A stretch of 48,380 bases of DNA from Myxococcales bacterium (GTDB taxonomy: Bacteria; Myxococcota_A; Polyangia; Polyangiales; Polyangiaceae): assembly GCA_013297655.1 (NCBI GenBank), contig JAAFHV010000037.1, forward strand, positions 1 through 48,380, read 5' to 3'. The position numbers and the translations under genes are program-made. Position 1 is the first letter of the stretch; every line of letters begins with the position of its first letter. A model generated the notes under the pieces. The model did not search any database, was not told where the DNA came from, and was given only the letters and a program-made list of their open reading frames with translations. This document shows, piece after piece, positions 1 to 8,404 of this stretch.

Positions 1-186
1 CTCGCGCTCCCCCCGTTTTTGGCGCCGGTTGTTCTCGGGGCTCCGTCGGTGTCCGTAGGAGGTCGAGGTGCGCTCGTCACTCTGCGAGAGCGCGAGAGAC
101 CTTCGTCACGTGCGATAGTCGGTGACCCCGCCCTTTTGGGGCTCGCGGGGCCCCGTGCTCTGGGATGCTCGTGCGGCTTGCGTGCT

Positions 187-834
187 TTAGGGGGCGCGCG
201 GGGAGGGGATGTCGGCCGTGGCGCCGGCGAGGGAACGGGCGACCAACGTCGCGATCTCGGCTTGGCTCGGCCGGCCGTCGCGGAGAATGCCGATCCGGTA
301 GAGCATCATCGCCGCGAGCGAATCGAGCAGATACCCGACGTCGAGCTTCTTCGGAGCGTCGCCACGCGCGATCGCCCGCGCGACCAGCGCCCGGGGGGCC
401 TTCCTACGCTCCTCTCGCAGCTCACTCACGAGCTCCCAAAGCTCACGATCGTCGCTCTCGACCAGGATCACTCGGTGAATTGCGCGACCACGCTCCGTCG
501 CCATGCGACGCGCAAGATCGAGGAAATAGCGCGTCAAATCGCGATCGAGTCGACCCTCGTCAGGAAGCGGCGCCGCTCGATTGCCCTCGACCTCGAACGC
601 CGCCTTCACCAGCGCCGCCCGCGTAGGCCACCTCCGATACACCGTCGTCTTCGCCACCCCAGCACGCTCCGCCACCGCCTCGATCGAGAGCGCGCCATAG
701 CCGCGCTCCGCTAACTCCTCGAGCGCCGCTTCGAGCACCGCCGCCACCACCCGCGCGCTCCGCCCCCCCGTTCGTGGAAGAGACCGAGCGTCGCTCTCCG
801 CCGGCGCCGGCAGCGCCCTTCGCTTCGTGCTCAC
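187..834 (-). CDS. TetR/AcrR family transcriptional repressor
   Basis: A 215-residue cytoplasmic DNA-binding regulator. The N-terminal helix-turn-helix lies at about residues 50-72 (SIEAVAERAGVAKTTVYRRW), the classic TetR HTH signature; the rest is a helical ligand-binding and dimerisation domain. The GTG at 834 is chosen over the longer open frame because GGGGGAGA sits about 8 nt upstream and because the longer frame would translate through the palindromic operator at 863-883. Across that operator on the other strand are remnants of a DHA2-type MFS pump, the usual partner and target of such a repressor. I infer autoregulation and loss of the original efflux target. Family call is sure; ligand unknown. 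Confidence 0.88.
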   Translation of the reverse strand: MSTKRRALPAPAESDARSLPRTGGRSARVVAAVLEAALEELAERGYGALSIEAVAERAGVAKTTVYRRWPTRAALVKAAFEVEGNRAAPLPDEGRLDRDLTRYFLDLARRMATERGRAIHRVILVESDDRELWELVSELREERRKAPRALVARAIARGDAPKKLDVGYLLDSLAAMMLYRIGILRDGRPSQAEIATLVARSLAGATADIPSPRAP

Positions 835-862
835 CCCGCGAGTCTCCCCCTTGTTCGCGTAG

Positions 863-883
863 AACGCAACGAGTCGTTGCGTT
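863..883. promoter_or_regulatory. TetR operator, perfect 21-bp palindrome
   Basis: AACGCAACGA, one central G, then TCGTTGCGTT: two 10-bp arms that are exact reverse complements. The site lies 29 bp upstream of the TetR start codon, between it and the decayed MFS gene on the opposite strand, exactly where a TetR repressor would control both. The symmetry is seen directly; binding by this TetR is inferred. Confidence 0.75.
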
Positions 884-989
884 AAGCACCCCCAGAGGTA
901 TCCCCATAAGCGCGCGCTTCCTGGCGTTGGCGAGGTCCAGCGTGTCTGCTGCTCGTCGCGATTACGGCTGCGCACGCGGCCCCCCGCGA

Positions 990-1370
990 GGATCGTCGAC
1001 AAGAGCATCGTCAACATCGCGCCTACCGACATGCAGAGCACGGTCGGCGCCGTCGAGGCTCGCGCCTCCAGAGCGACGCGAGGATTGGGGTAGGTCGTCA
1101 GCAGCTACGCGATCGCGAACGTCGTCGGGTTGCCGGCCGCAGCCTGGCGGGCAGACGTTCGGAAAAGCGGTGCTTCGTCGGCTTCACCGCGTCTTCGGTG
1201 ACGTGCGGGCTCTCGAGGAGCTCACGATGCTGCTGGTTTGCGCGCGTGCTTCATGGGGTCACCGGCGGCAGGCTCGTGTCCAAGCCGCTGTCCATTTCGT
1301 TCGAGACCTTCCGGCAGAAGAGCGTCGCAAAGCGCAGCGCTCTTGGGCATTGTTCTGCGCCGTCGGGGCT
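990..1370 (+). pseudogene. decayed DHA2-type MFS drug-efflux transporter
   Basis: Broken pieces of an EmrB/QacA-like 14-TM pump appear in order. At 995-1057 the frame reads VDKSIVNIAPTDMQSTVGAV, matching the TM1 'LDxSIVNVALPxIQ' motif. After an in-frame TAG at 1091, bases 1094-1150 read VVSSYAIANVVGLPAAAW, matching the TM2 'SYxIANAxxLPLSGW' motif. After a frameshift near 1160-1170, bases 1165-1360 read KRCFVGF... and FARVLHGVTGGRLVSKPLSI..., matching 'FRVLQGxGGGxLxPLSQA'. The rest of the roughly 500-residue protein is absent. A 25-bp dispersed repeat (1057-1081) lies between the first two pieces. The divergent TetR gene is its likely former regulator. The call rests on motif order read by eye. 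Confidence 0.62.
1057..1081 (+). repeat. 25-bp dispersed repeat, single copy
   Basis: GGCTCGCGCCTCCAGAGCGA plus CGCGA. The first 22 bases are identical to the tandem units at 8405-8454, about 7.3 kb away. It sits inside the MFS pseudogene between two recognisable protein motifs, so it may have been inserted there. Confidence 0.7.
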
Positions 1371-1549
1371 CATTGCAGCTCTCGCTGCGCCTCGTGCTTC
1401 TCCGGTGAGCTGAAAAAGGGCGGCGCCGTGGACGCGGGCCCATCGAGCGCGGCGCCCTCGCGTCGCTCGTCTCGCAGCCGCGCTTCCACCGAACGTGGGC
1501 GCCGCCGCGACGCTTTCCTCCGTGGACGCCGCGCCCGAAGATCCGCATC

Positions 1550-2374
1550 ATGCGCGCCATGGTCGAAAGCGCGTACGCCACGAGCCGTTACCGTCCCCTC
1601 GAGATCCCGCACGAGTACGGGCCCAACGTGCGCCTGCTCGACGATCCCCTCGCGTGGACCCAGCTCGCCCGGCTGTGCGCGCGCGACACGGTGCAGCCGG
1701 AGGTGGGGCGCCTGGTTCGTAGCCTCTACGAGAAGCTCGCCGAGGTCATGGTCGCCGCAGAATTTCCCCGCGAACGTGTCGCGGTGCCCACCCGGATGGT
1801 CATCAAGTCACCGGAGGCGGTCTACCGCGGGCTCGCGATCGACTCGGCCACCCAGGTGGTCACGATCGGCATCGCGCGCGCGGGCACCATGCCTTCGCAG
1901 TGTGTCTACGAGCTCTTGAACGAGGTGCTCGATCCGGCGGGCGTGCGGCAAGATCACCTCTTCATGTCGCGCGCGACGGACGCCGAGGGCAAGGTCGTCG
2001 GCGCTACGTGGCACGACGCGAAGATCGGTCGCGACGTAGAAGATCGCATCCTCGTGTTCCCCGATCCGATGGGCGCCACTGGCTCGTCGATCAACAGCGC
2101 GCTCACGCACTACAAAACGCGCCTCGAGGGCAAGCCCAAGCTGTGCATCACGATGCACCTCGTCGTCACGCCGGAGTACATCCGCAACGTGCTCGCGCAG
2201 CACCCGGAGACGATCATCTACGCGCTCCGGCTCGATCGCGGCCTCTCGCCGGCCGACGTCCTCGCCACCGTGCCCGGCAAACGCTGGAGCGAAGAGCGCG
2301 GCCTCGACGAGCACCAATACATCGTGCCCGGCGCAGGCGGCGTGGGCGAGATCCTCAACAACGCCTGGGTCTAG
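1550..2374 (+). CDS. upp: uracil phosphoribosyltransferase-like PRTase
   Basis: A 274-residue type I phosphoribosyltransferase resembling UPRTase, which makes UMP from uracil and PRPP in pyrimidine salvage. The PRPP-binding loop is at about residues 170-181 (VFPDPMGATGSS, with D172), preceded by an 'IGIARAG' segment near 108-114, typical of the family. The C-terminal 'PGAGGVGEILN' resembles the uracil-recognition 'PGxGDxGDR' region but lacks the usual D-x-G-D spacing, so substrate is uncertain. The protein is longer than bacterial Upp (about 208 residues) by an N-terminal extension of about 65 residues. Start is the first ATG in frame; no strong Shine-Dalgarno is visible. No pyrimidine genes are adjacent. 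Confidence 0.75.
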   Translation: MRAMVESAYATSRYRPLEIPHEYGPNVRLLDDPLAWTQLARLCARDTVQPEVGRLVRSLYEKLAEVMVAAEFPRERVAVPTRMVIKSPEAVYRGLAIDSATQVVTIGIARAGTMPSQCVYELLNEVLDPAGVRQDHLFMSRATDAEGKVVGATWHDAKIGRDVEDRILVFPDPMGATGSSINSALTHYKTRLEGKPKLCITMHLVVTPEYIRNVLAQHPETIIYALRLDRGLSPADVLATVPGKRWSEERGLDEHQYIVPGAGGVGEILNNAWV

Positions 2375-2405
2375 CAGGCTGCTGAAAAAGGGACCGAGTC
2401 CGTCC

Positions 2406-2436
2406 GTCCCTCGTCAGGGACTTCCAAGGGGCGTCG
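2406..2436. repeat. REP-like short palindromic element, copy 1
   Basis: Hairpin GTCCCT-CGTC-AGGGAC (2406-2421) followed by a conserved tail TTCCAAGGGGCGTCG. A 27-bp stretch (2410-2436) recurs with about three differences at 5638-5664. Both copies lie in intergenic DNA. Confidence 0.5.
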
Positions 2437-2610
2437 TCCGCGCCGCAAGAGCGATGCGTCGATCCGAGGAGCGCGCGGAGCCTAGTCGGTGCTCGAGCCA
2501 CACTCGACCGAGATCGCGCGCGTGCCCTCGGTGGCCTCGGCTTCGGTCGCCTCGAGGCGCTCGCGCAACGAGCGTCGCGAACCTCGACCGAGCCCCGCGC
2601 GAGGCACGCG

Positions 2611-2740
2611 ACGGAGCGAACGGAGCGCCCCGATGCACGCCGAACGCTCGTTCCACACGCGGGTAGACGCAGAACCACGGAGCCAACGGAGCGCCCCGAT
2701 GCACGCCGAGCGCTCGTTCCACACGCGGATAGACGCAGAA
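2611..2740 (+). repeat. 64-bp direct duplication (two copies)
   Basis: Copy 1 is 2611-2674 and copy 2 is 2677-2740, separated by CC. They differ at three positions (GCGAA/GCCAA, CCGAAC/CCGAGC, CGGGTAG/CGGATAG). The 66-bp period is a multiple of three, so the minus strand can be read as a 22-residue repeat, but no start or codon support suggests it is translated. Confidence 0.85.
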
Positions 2741-2991
2741 GGACGCAGCGCCGCGCGCCGAGCTTCGCCCCACCTGAACGCATGCGCCTCGCCAGCGACC
2801 TGGGAGTGTGCGGAATTCCCGACAAAATCCGCACTTGACGCCACGCCGCGGAGACAGCAAAAACCCTTGCGCAGTGCACCAGGTTTGGGGTTCGCGTTGC
2901 CGCGAAACCTAGGTATAAACGCCGCCCCGGACCTGCGCCTGTCGCGGGTCCACCGTCCCGCAAAGCCCCGTTGCCCCCCGTGGAGGCCATC

Positions 2992-4281
2992 GTGACCGAG
3001 AAGGTAGAGATCAAGATCCAGGATGCGACGTTCGAGGCGCCCGTCGTGGTGGGCAGCGAGAACGAACGGGCGATCGACATCGGGAATCTGCGCGCCAAGA
3101 CGGGATTCGTCACGATCGATCCCGCGTTCATGAACACCGCGTCCACCAAGAGCGCGATCACCTTCCTCGACGGCGAGCAAGGCATCCTCCGCTACCGCGG
3201 ATACCCGATCGAGCAGCTCGCCGAACACTGCGAGTTCGTGGAGGTCGCGTACCTCCTCATCTTTGGTGAGCTCCCGAACGAAAAAGAGCTCCTCCGTTGG
3301 CGCACGCTTCTTACGCGTCACTCGCTCATCCACGAGGACATGAAGCACTTCTTCGACGGCTTCCCGTCGACCGCGCACCCGATGGCGGTGCTCTCGGCGA
3401 TGGTCTGCTCGCTCTCGACGTACTACCCGGAAGAGGTCGATCTTTCGAACAAAGAGCAGCTCGAGATCACGTACGCGCGCCTCATCTCGAAGATTCGTAC
3501 GATCGCGGCGTTCGCCTACAAGAAGTCGATCGGGCAGCCCTTCGTCTACCCGCGCAACGACCTGAAGTACTGCGCGAACTTCCTCAACATGATGTTCAGC
3601 GTGCCGGCGGAGCCGTACACGGTGGACCCGGAGACCGAGAAGGTCATGAACCTTCTCCTCATCCTCCACGCCGACCACGAGCAGAACTGCTCCACGTCGA
3701 CGGTGCGCCTCGTCGGCAGCTCGCGCGCGAACATCTTCGCGAGCATGGCGGGCGGCATTCTGGCGCTCTGGGGCCCGCTCCACGGCGGCGCGAACCAGGA
3801 AGTCATCGAGATGCTCGAAGCCATCCAGAAAGATGGCGGCGACGTGAAGAAGTACGTCGAGCTCGCGAAGGACAAGAAGTCGAACTTCCGCCTCATGGGC
3901 TTCGGTCACCGCGTCTACAAGAACTTCGACCCCCGCGCGAAGATCATCAAAGCCGCCGCCGACAAGGTGCTCTCCAAGCTCGGCATCGAAGATCCGCTCC
4001 TCGGGATCGCGAAGCAGCTCGAAGAGGCCGCCCTCCAGGATCCGTACTTCGTCGAGCGGAAGCTCTACCCGAACGTCGACTTCTATTCGGGCATCATCTA
4101 CCGCGCGCTCGGCTTCCCGACGAACATGTTCACCGTGCTCTTCGCCCTCGGCCGTTTGCCCGGTTGGGTCTCGCACTGGAAAGAGATGATGGAGGATCCC
4201 ACGACCAAGATCGGTCGCCCCCGTCAGATCTACACCGGCGCCCCCGCTCGCGATTTCGTGCCGCTCGCGAAGCGCGCCTGA
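2992..4281 (+). CDS. gltA: citrate synthase (type II)
   Basis: Condenses oxaloacetate and acetyl-CoA to citrate, the entry step of the TCA cycle, in the cytoplasm. The GTG at 2992 is chosen because GGAGG lies 5 nt upstream (2982-2986); it gives 429 residues beginning MTEKVEIKI, the usual length for the hexameric Gram-negative type. With this start the catalytic residues fall at H264 (WGPLHGGANQE), H306 (MGFGHRVYKNFDPRA) and D363 (PNVDFYSGI), almost the E. coli numbering, and the HADHEQNCSTSTVR segment is intact. An open frame extends to a TTG at 2971 but has no better ribosome site. A hairpin downstream may terminate transcription. Confidence 0.96.
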   Translation: MTEKVEIKIQDATFEAPVVVGSENERAIDIGNLRAKTGFVTIDPAFMNTASTKSAITFLDGEQGILRYRGYPIEQLAEHCEFVEVAYLLIFGELPNEKELLRWRTLLTRHSLIHEDMKHFFDGFPSTAHPMAVLSAMVCSLSTYYPEEVDLSNKEQLEITYARLISKIRTIAAFAYKKSIGQPFVYPRNDLKYCANFLNMMFSVPAEPYTVDPETEKVMNLLLILHADHEQNCSTSTVRLVGSSRANIFASMAGGILALWGPLHGGANQEVIEMLEAIQKDGGDVKKYVELAKDKKSNFRLMGFGHRVYKNFDPRAKIIKAAADKVLSKLGIEDPLLGIAKQLEEAALQDPYFVERKLYPNVDFYSGIIYRALGFPTNMFTVLFALGRLPGWVSHWKEMMEDPTTKIGRPRQIYTGAPARDFVPLAKRA

Positions 4282-4299
4282 TTTCCTAGCTCACCTGCC

Positions 4300-4330
4300 C
4301 GCGGGACCCTCGCTCGTCGAAGGTCCCGCG
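4300..4330 (+). terminator. possible hairpin terminator after gltA
   Basis: CGCGGGACC (4300-4308) pairs exactly with GGTCCCGCG (4322-4330) across a 13-nt loop, 19 bp after the citrate synthase stop codon. There is no long T-run after it (CTGCATTTCG), so an intrinsic terminator is possible but not proven. Confidence 0.45.
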
Positions 4331-4561
4331 CTGCATTTCGAAACGATCACGATCACCGGCCGTTCGACGCTCAGTCGCGTCACGTCGTGCCCGTCACGAA
4401 ACCCCGACGAGCTAGGGAACGGCGAAAGCAGGCGGCCCCCGCGATGAACCCTGGGGGACCGATGCTCGGTTCCACGACCGGCCGCGTCGGTCGGGCCGCC
4501 CCCGCGCGCGCTCACGCTCTGCAGGAAGACCGAGGCGGAAAAAGCGTATGACGGATACCCC

Positions 4562-5527
4562 ATGACCATGCTCGCTCGGTGCTCTCTGGTTGGTTGCCTC
4601 GTGCTCGCGGTCGTGGCCTGTGTGCCGCGCAAAGACACGAGCGCGCCGTCGCTCGAGAAGGCAAACCAGGAAGCCGCCGCGAACGCCGCCGCGGCCGACC
4701 CCTCCAAACCGCAGGGCAAGCGTCACTTCGGTGCGCACCGCGCGGGCGCCGAGGTCGTCGCGTCGAAGGGGGACCTCGATCCCCTCAAGGTGAAGTCGCT
4801 CGGCATACGCGAGAAGGAGTGCACCGCTGGCACCGCCGAGTCCTGTTACAACGCAGGAAAAGCCTACCGCGACGGCCAAGGCGCGCTCGTGGACGACCGC
4901 AAGGCGAATGCCCTCTTCAAGATCGCGTGCGACAAACACGTCGCCGACGCGTGCAACGACCTCGGCTGGCAACTGGACGCGGCGAAGGGCAGCACGGAGG
5001 ACCGCGCGGGCGCCAACGCGGCCTACAAAGCCGGCTGCGAGTATGGCTCCGGCACCGCGTGCGGCAACCTCGCCATTTCGTACGAGAACGGGCAGGGCGT
5101 CGCGGTCGACTTCATGATGGCGAAGACCCTCTACGAGAAGGGCTGCAACGGGAAGTACGGCTCCGCTTGCAATGGGCTCGGCGTGCTCGCCGAGTCGGGG
5201 AAGATTGGCAAATATCCGACGCCCCCCTACAAGCTCTACGACAAGGGCTGCACCCTCGGCGCCGCGGAGAGCTGTGCGAACTTCGGTATCGCGAACGACC
5301 AGGGCGAGGGCATCCCGGAGGACGCCCGCCGCGCTGCCACCCTCTACGAGAAGTCGTGCAAGATGGGCGATGGCTTCGGTTGCTCGCTCCTCGGCTCGCT
5401 CTACGAAGAAGGTCGCGGCGTCGCCGAAGACCTCGAGCGCGCCGCCGAGCTCTACAAACAAGGCTGCGACGAAGAAGACGCGTGGGGCTGCGACCAGCTC
5501 GCGGCGCTGAAAAAAGCTCCGCGCTGA
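4562..5527 (+). CDS. Cys-rich Sel1-repeat lipoprotein
   Basis: A 321-residue exported lipoprotein. The signal peptide ends in a lipobox at residues 17-20 (VVAC, acylated Cys20). After a short A/P-rich linker come about seven Sel1-like (SLR) repeats of about 36 residues from residue 85 on, each with paired cysteines spaced as in the HcpA/B family, e.g. ESCYNAGKAYRDGQG and GFGCSLLGSLYEEGRG. Such repeats form disulphide-braced alpha-alpha superhelices that bind proteins or peptidoglycan. Stands alone on its strand. Partner unknown; a beta-lactamase activity sometimes attached to Hcp proteins is not inferred here. Confidence 0.88.
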   Translation: MTMLARCSLVGCLVLAVVACVPRKDTSAPSLEKANQEAAANAAAADPSKPQGKRHFGAHRAGAEVVASKGDLDPLKVKSLGIREKECTAGTAESCYNAGKAYRDGQGALVDDRKANALFKIACDKHVADACNDLGWQLDAAKGSTEDRAGANAAYKAGCEYGSGTACGNLAISYENGQGVAVDFMMAKTLYEKGCNGKYGSACNGLGVLAESGKIGKYPTPPYKLYDKGCTLGAAESCANFGIANDQGEGIPEDARRAATLYEKSCKMGDGFGCSLLGSLYEEGRGVAEDLERAAELYKQGCDEEDAWGCDQLAALKKAPR

Positions 5528-5845
5528 GCGAGTCTCGAGCGATCGCGGCGTGGCGCTTCGACGAGGTTCGCCTATCGTAGCGTCGCTCCGACCGACCTCG
5601 GCTTACCGTAGAGCACCGAACCGGTTGAACCCTGTCGCTCGTCAGAGACTTCCAGGGGCCGTCGGCATTTAGCGGCGTGCCTGCTGCGCGTCGTTGCTCA
5701 ACAAGGGGCGTCGTCGTCGCGCCCACCGCAGCTCGCTCACCCGTGCGGAATCCTCGGTCCTTCAACGGGCTTCTAGGGGCTCGTTCGCCAAAACCGCGAG
5801 AAATGGGGCGCTTATGGGGGGAGCGCCTGCGGAGGGCGGCGCGGA
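5528..5845. other. intergenic region with second REP-like element
   Basis: About 320 bp with no gene. Bases 5638-5664 repeat the 2410-2436 element (CTCGTCAGAGACTTCCAGGG and following bases). The hairpin seen in copy 1 is imperfect here, with one mismatch in the stem. The region ends with GGAGGG (5831-5836), which serves the next gene. Confidence 0.5.
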
Positions 5846-7120
5846 GTGCTAGCCCATGGGCCCATGGCCTCGCCTCGACTGAGATCGCTCCAACACCTCG
5901 ACACACGCGCCGTCGCGCTCCCGCACGGGACGGAGGTGACGACCCGTGTGGAGCGTGTGGTCGGCGAGCGGCGAGTGCCGCAAGGGTCGGTCGGTCGCGT
6001 GACCAAGATCGAAGGCGATGCGGTGGACGTCACGTTGGTGGGCGTCGGGGTCGTTCGTTATGCCCGCGACGAGGTGATCCCGCGGCGGGTAGGACAGGCC
6101 CTTTACGCCGTTCGGCGCGCCGATGCGTGGCAGCTCCTGCGCCCGTGCGTGGTGCTGGAGAGCACCGTTGGGTCGCGCGCGTGGGGCCTCGCGGACGAGG
6201 GCTCCGACACCGACTTGCGCGGCGTATTTGCCTATCCGTTCACCCTCACCACCGGCCTCGTGGAGCCCCCCGAGGACCTGGTGAGCGAGGACGGGAGCGC
6301 TACGTATTGGAACGCGAAAAAAGCGATGATGCAGGCGCTGCGGGCGGACCCCAACACGCTCGAGATGCTCTTTTTGCCGAACGCGCGGGCGTGCGATCCG
6401 ATCGGGGAGTGGCTCTTGGCGGAGCGCGACGCGTTCGTGTCGCGCGAGATCCACGGTACGTTCGGGCGCTACGCGCTGGGGCAGCTTCGTAGGCTGTCGC
6501 AAGGTATGCGCCTCCACGAGCATCGCAGCCTGTTGCTCGGGTGGCTGCGCGAAGATCCGTCGCTCGACTTGGACACCGTGGCGGGCAAGCTCGCCGATCG
6601 TTCGGCCCGCGAGTATCCGTCGCGTAAAGACGCCGTCGCGCAGGCGAAAGAGCACGTAAAGCAACTCTACCGATCTCTCTGCGACCAGGGGCTGCTCCCG
6701 GAGAGCACGTTCGTCGCGCTCGTCGCGTTCGCGGGGGCGGGCGCGGCCGACCTCGAGCTCTCGCGCGAGCTGCGACCGAAGAACGCGTACAACCTGCTTC
6801 GCCTCTTGGCCCTCGCCACGTCGTGGCTCGCGGAGGGCACTCCCACCTTCGAGGCCAAAGGGGCATTCCGCGAAAGGCTGCTCGCGATAAAACGAGGGCA
6901 AGTGGAGCTCGATACGATCTTGGCGGAGGCGGAGGCGATGGTGCCCATGTTGGAAGCCGCAAGAGAGAGCTCCAAGCTCCCCGAGCGGGCCGACATCGGC
7001 AGGGTCGACAAGCTCCTTCGCCGCGTGAACGAGGAGGTCGCGCGGAGGTTCGCGAACGCGGTAGACGGGCCCTTCGGCGCCGGCGCCCCCGAAGCCCCGA
7101 TCGCGGAGTGGGCCGATTGA
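5846..7120 (+). CDS. RlaP-like (COG3541-type) predicted nucleotidyltransferase, long paralogue
   Basis: A 424-residue protein of the polymerase-beta nucleotidyltransferase superfamily, resembling the RlaP/YcgL group (PF10127) linked in other bacteria to RNA repair. The active-site signature is at residues 109-125 (GSRAWGLADEGSDTDLRGV, acidic pair D121/D123). Residues about 20-85 form a separate small beta-rich domain not present in the shorter paralogue. The helical C-terminal half continues past residue 250 (YRSLCDQGLLP, ELRPKNAYNLLRLLA). GTG at 5846 is preferred because GGAGGG lies 9 nt upstream; ATG at 5864 is the alternative. A second family member starts at 8563, with a divergent metzincin gene between. 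Target RNA or protein unknown. Confidence 0.8.
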   Translation: MLAHGPMASPRLRSLQHLDTRAVALPHGTEVTTRVERVVGERRVPQGSVGRVTKIEGDAVDVTLVGVGVVRYARDEVIPRRVGQALYAVRRADAWQLLRPCVVLESTVGSRAWGLADEGSDTDLRGVFAYPFTLTTGLVEPPEDLVSEDGSATYWNAKKAMMQALRADPNTLEMLFLPNARACDPIGEWLLAERDAFVSREIHGTFGRYALGQLRRLSQGMRLHEHRSLLLGWLREDPSLDLDTVAGKLADRSAREYPSRKDAVAQAKEHVKQLYRSLCDQGLLPESTFVALVAFAGAGAADLELSRELRPKNAYNLLRLLALATSWLAEGTPTFEAKGAFRERLLAIKRGQVELDTILAEAEAMVPMLEAARESSKLPERADIGRVDKLLRRVNEEVARRFANAVDGPFGAGAPEAPIAEWAD

Positions 7121-7144
7121 GTCGCCGCGGGACGCGCGAAATGG

Positions 7145-8347
7145 CTACTTGTGGAGCCCTTCGCGGGTGAGCTTGGTGAGCGTCTCGCACTCGCCGATCG
7201 CGCGATCGTAGGCAAACGCCGCCATCGCGACGCGGCACTTGAGGTCTTGCACCGTGAAGCTCTTCCCGCGGCTCGCGAAGAGGGCCTTCCCCGCTTCCCA
7301 CGCGGCGGCGGGCTCGTGCTTGGTGAGCAGCGCCTCGACGCGTCGATACGTATCCCGGTCGCCCGCGGCGAGCTCGCGGAGGTCTTCGTCGGTCGCGGGA
7401 GGTGCCGTGTTCGCGTTCGCGCTCGAGCTGGTGTCGGCGCTCGCGACCGTGGGCGAGGGAGAAGGGGAGGGGGCAGTCGTGGGGGCGCGAAGGCTCGTGA
7501 GGAGTGCACGCATCTCGTCGCGGTCTTTGGCGACGAAGTCTCCACCGGAGCCGACCTTGTCGAGCGAGGCGAGGAGATCGCGCGCGAGCTCGCTGGAGCT
7601 TGCTTCTTTGGCGGCCCGGTGTCGAAGCGTGATTTCGACGAGCGCGGCGTTCTGGGGGCTGAAGCCGCTTCGTTCGTTGGCGTAGGCGGGGTTCATCACG
7701 CTCGGCGCGGCGTCGTCGTGGATGGCGCCGAGGGTGTGGCCTATCTCGTGGAGCAGCAGCGCGGCGGCGCGGTGCTTTCGGCGCCCTTTCACGAGGCCTT
7801 CGCGCTCTTCGGCCGAGAGCTCGTCGAGGTTGCGTTCGATCGCGTCGACCTCGTCGGCGCGGGCAGGGGCGCGGAGCACGAGGTGATGCCCGAGCAACGT
7901 GGCGTAGCCGAGCTCGTGGAACGACGCGCTCGCGCGGGGGAGCGAGCCGAGGAGCCCCACGTGGAGATCGAGCGGGCCCGCCTTTTCTTTGGACTCGAGC
8001 GCGGCGAGGGCGGTCTCGACGCGGTCCTCCGCGGTTTCCCATGCCGCGAACGAGTCGACCCGAAAGGTGACACCGAGACCCGAAAAAACGCGATTGACCT
8101 CGTTCACTGCTTCTTGGAACTGGCGCGGCGCATCGACCACTTGCGCCGTGTAGCGCGGAGTGGCGAGCACGTGCACCGAGATGGTGACGGGAGTGACGGC
8201 GCCGGTGGAGGCGATTCGTTCGAGCTGCGGAGGGGCGGCGCGCACCATCGCGCGCTGTTGTTCGCCTTTTGCCTCGCCCCACTGCGAATTGAAGCACGCC
8301 ATCGTGAGGAGAAAGAAGGTACTCCCGAGGACGTGCCGCGCGCGCAT
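7145..8347 (-). CDS. metzincin-type zinc metalloprotease lipoprotein
   Basis: A 400-residue predicted exported lipoprotein (lipobox LTMAC, Cys18). The zinc site is a full metzincin signature HExxHxxGxxH at residues 200-210 (HEIGHTLGAIH), with a Met-turn SVMNP at about 217-221. Matrixin/archaelysin-like folds share this layout. Residues about 305-345 form a low-complexity P/S/T/A linker before a helical C-terminal region of about 55 residues. ATG at 8347 is chosen because the longer open frame to 8545 merely translates the 25-bp tandem repeats and lacks a signal peptide. It lies between two nucleotidyltransferase paralogues, in the opposite direction. Substrate unknown. Confidence 0.87.
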   Translation of the reverse strand: MRARHVLGSTFFLLTMACFNSQWGEAKGEQQRAMVRAAPPQLERIASTGAVTPVTISVHVLATPRYTAQVVDAPRQFQEAVNEVNRVFSGLGVTFRVDSFAAWETAEDRVETALAALESKEKAGPLDLHVGLLGSLPRASASFHELGYATLLGHHLVLRAPARADEVDAIERNLDELSAEEREGLVKGRRKHRAAALLLHEIGHTLGAIHDDAAPSVMNPAYANERSGFSPQNAALVEITLRHRAAKEASSSELARDLLASLDKVGSGGDFVAKDRDEMRALLTSLRAPTTAPSPSPSPTVASADTSSSANANTAPPATDEDLRELAAGDRDTYRRVEALLTKHEPAAAWEAGKALFASRGKSFTVQDLKCRVAMAAFAYDRAIGECETLTKLTREGLHK

Positions 8348-8404
8348 GGCAAGGAGCCTATCGCGGACGACGAACGATTGCGCGCGAAGTTTGGAGTCAC
8401 GTGA

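Larger units (their letters stand above)
2375..2991. other. intergenic region rich in short repeats
   Basis: About 600 bp between the phosphoribosyltransferase and citrate synthase genes with no convincing gene. It holds a REP-like hairpin element (2406-2436) and a 64-bp near-perfect direct duplication (2611-2740). The start, GGCTGCTGAAAAAGGG just after the stop codon, resembles terminal sequences of some insertion elements, but no transposase remnant was found. Close to gltA, a TATAAA at 2914-2919 could be a -10 element, with only a poor -35 upstream. An inverted pair (TTCGCG, 4-nt loop, CGCGAA) at 2891-2906 overlaps this region. Confidence 0.5.

Noticed and set aside
1-186. Possible gene at the left edge
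   Set aside because: No frame shows a recognisable motif or clear start; the plus-strand open frame through it is the shadow of the TetR gene.
2375-2396. GGCTGCTGAAAAAGGG as an insertion sequence end
   Set aside because: It resembles some IS termini, but no partner inverted repeat or transposase remnant was found nearby.
2482-4176. 564-codon open frame antisense to citrate synthase
   Set aside because: It is the mirror of gltA codons (E/R/H/V-rich), a standard artefact at this GC content, and has no motif.
6300-8297. 665-codon Arg-rich minus-strand frame
   Set aside because: Arg/Pro-rich shadow of the nucleotidyltransferase and metzincin genes with no domain.
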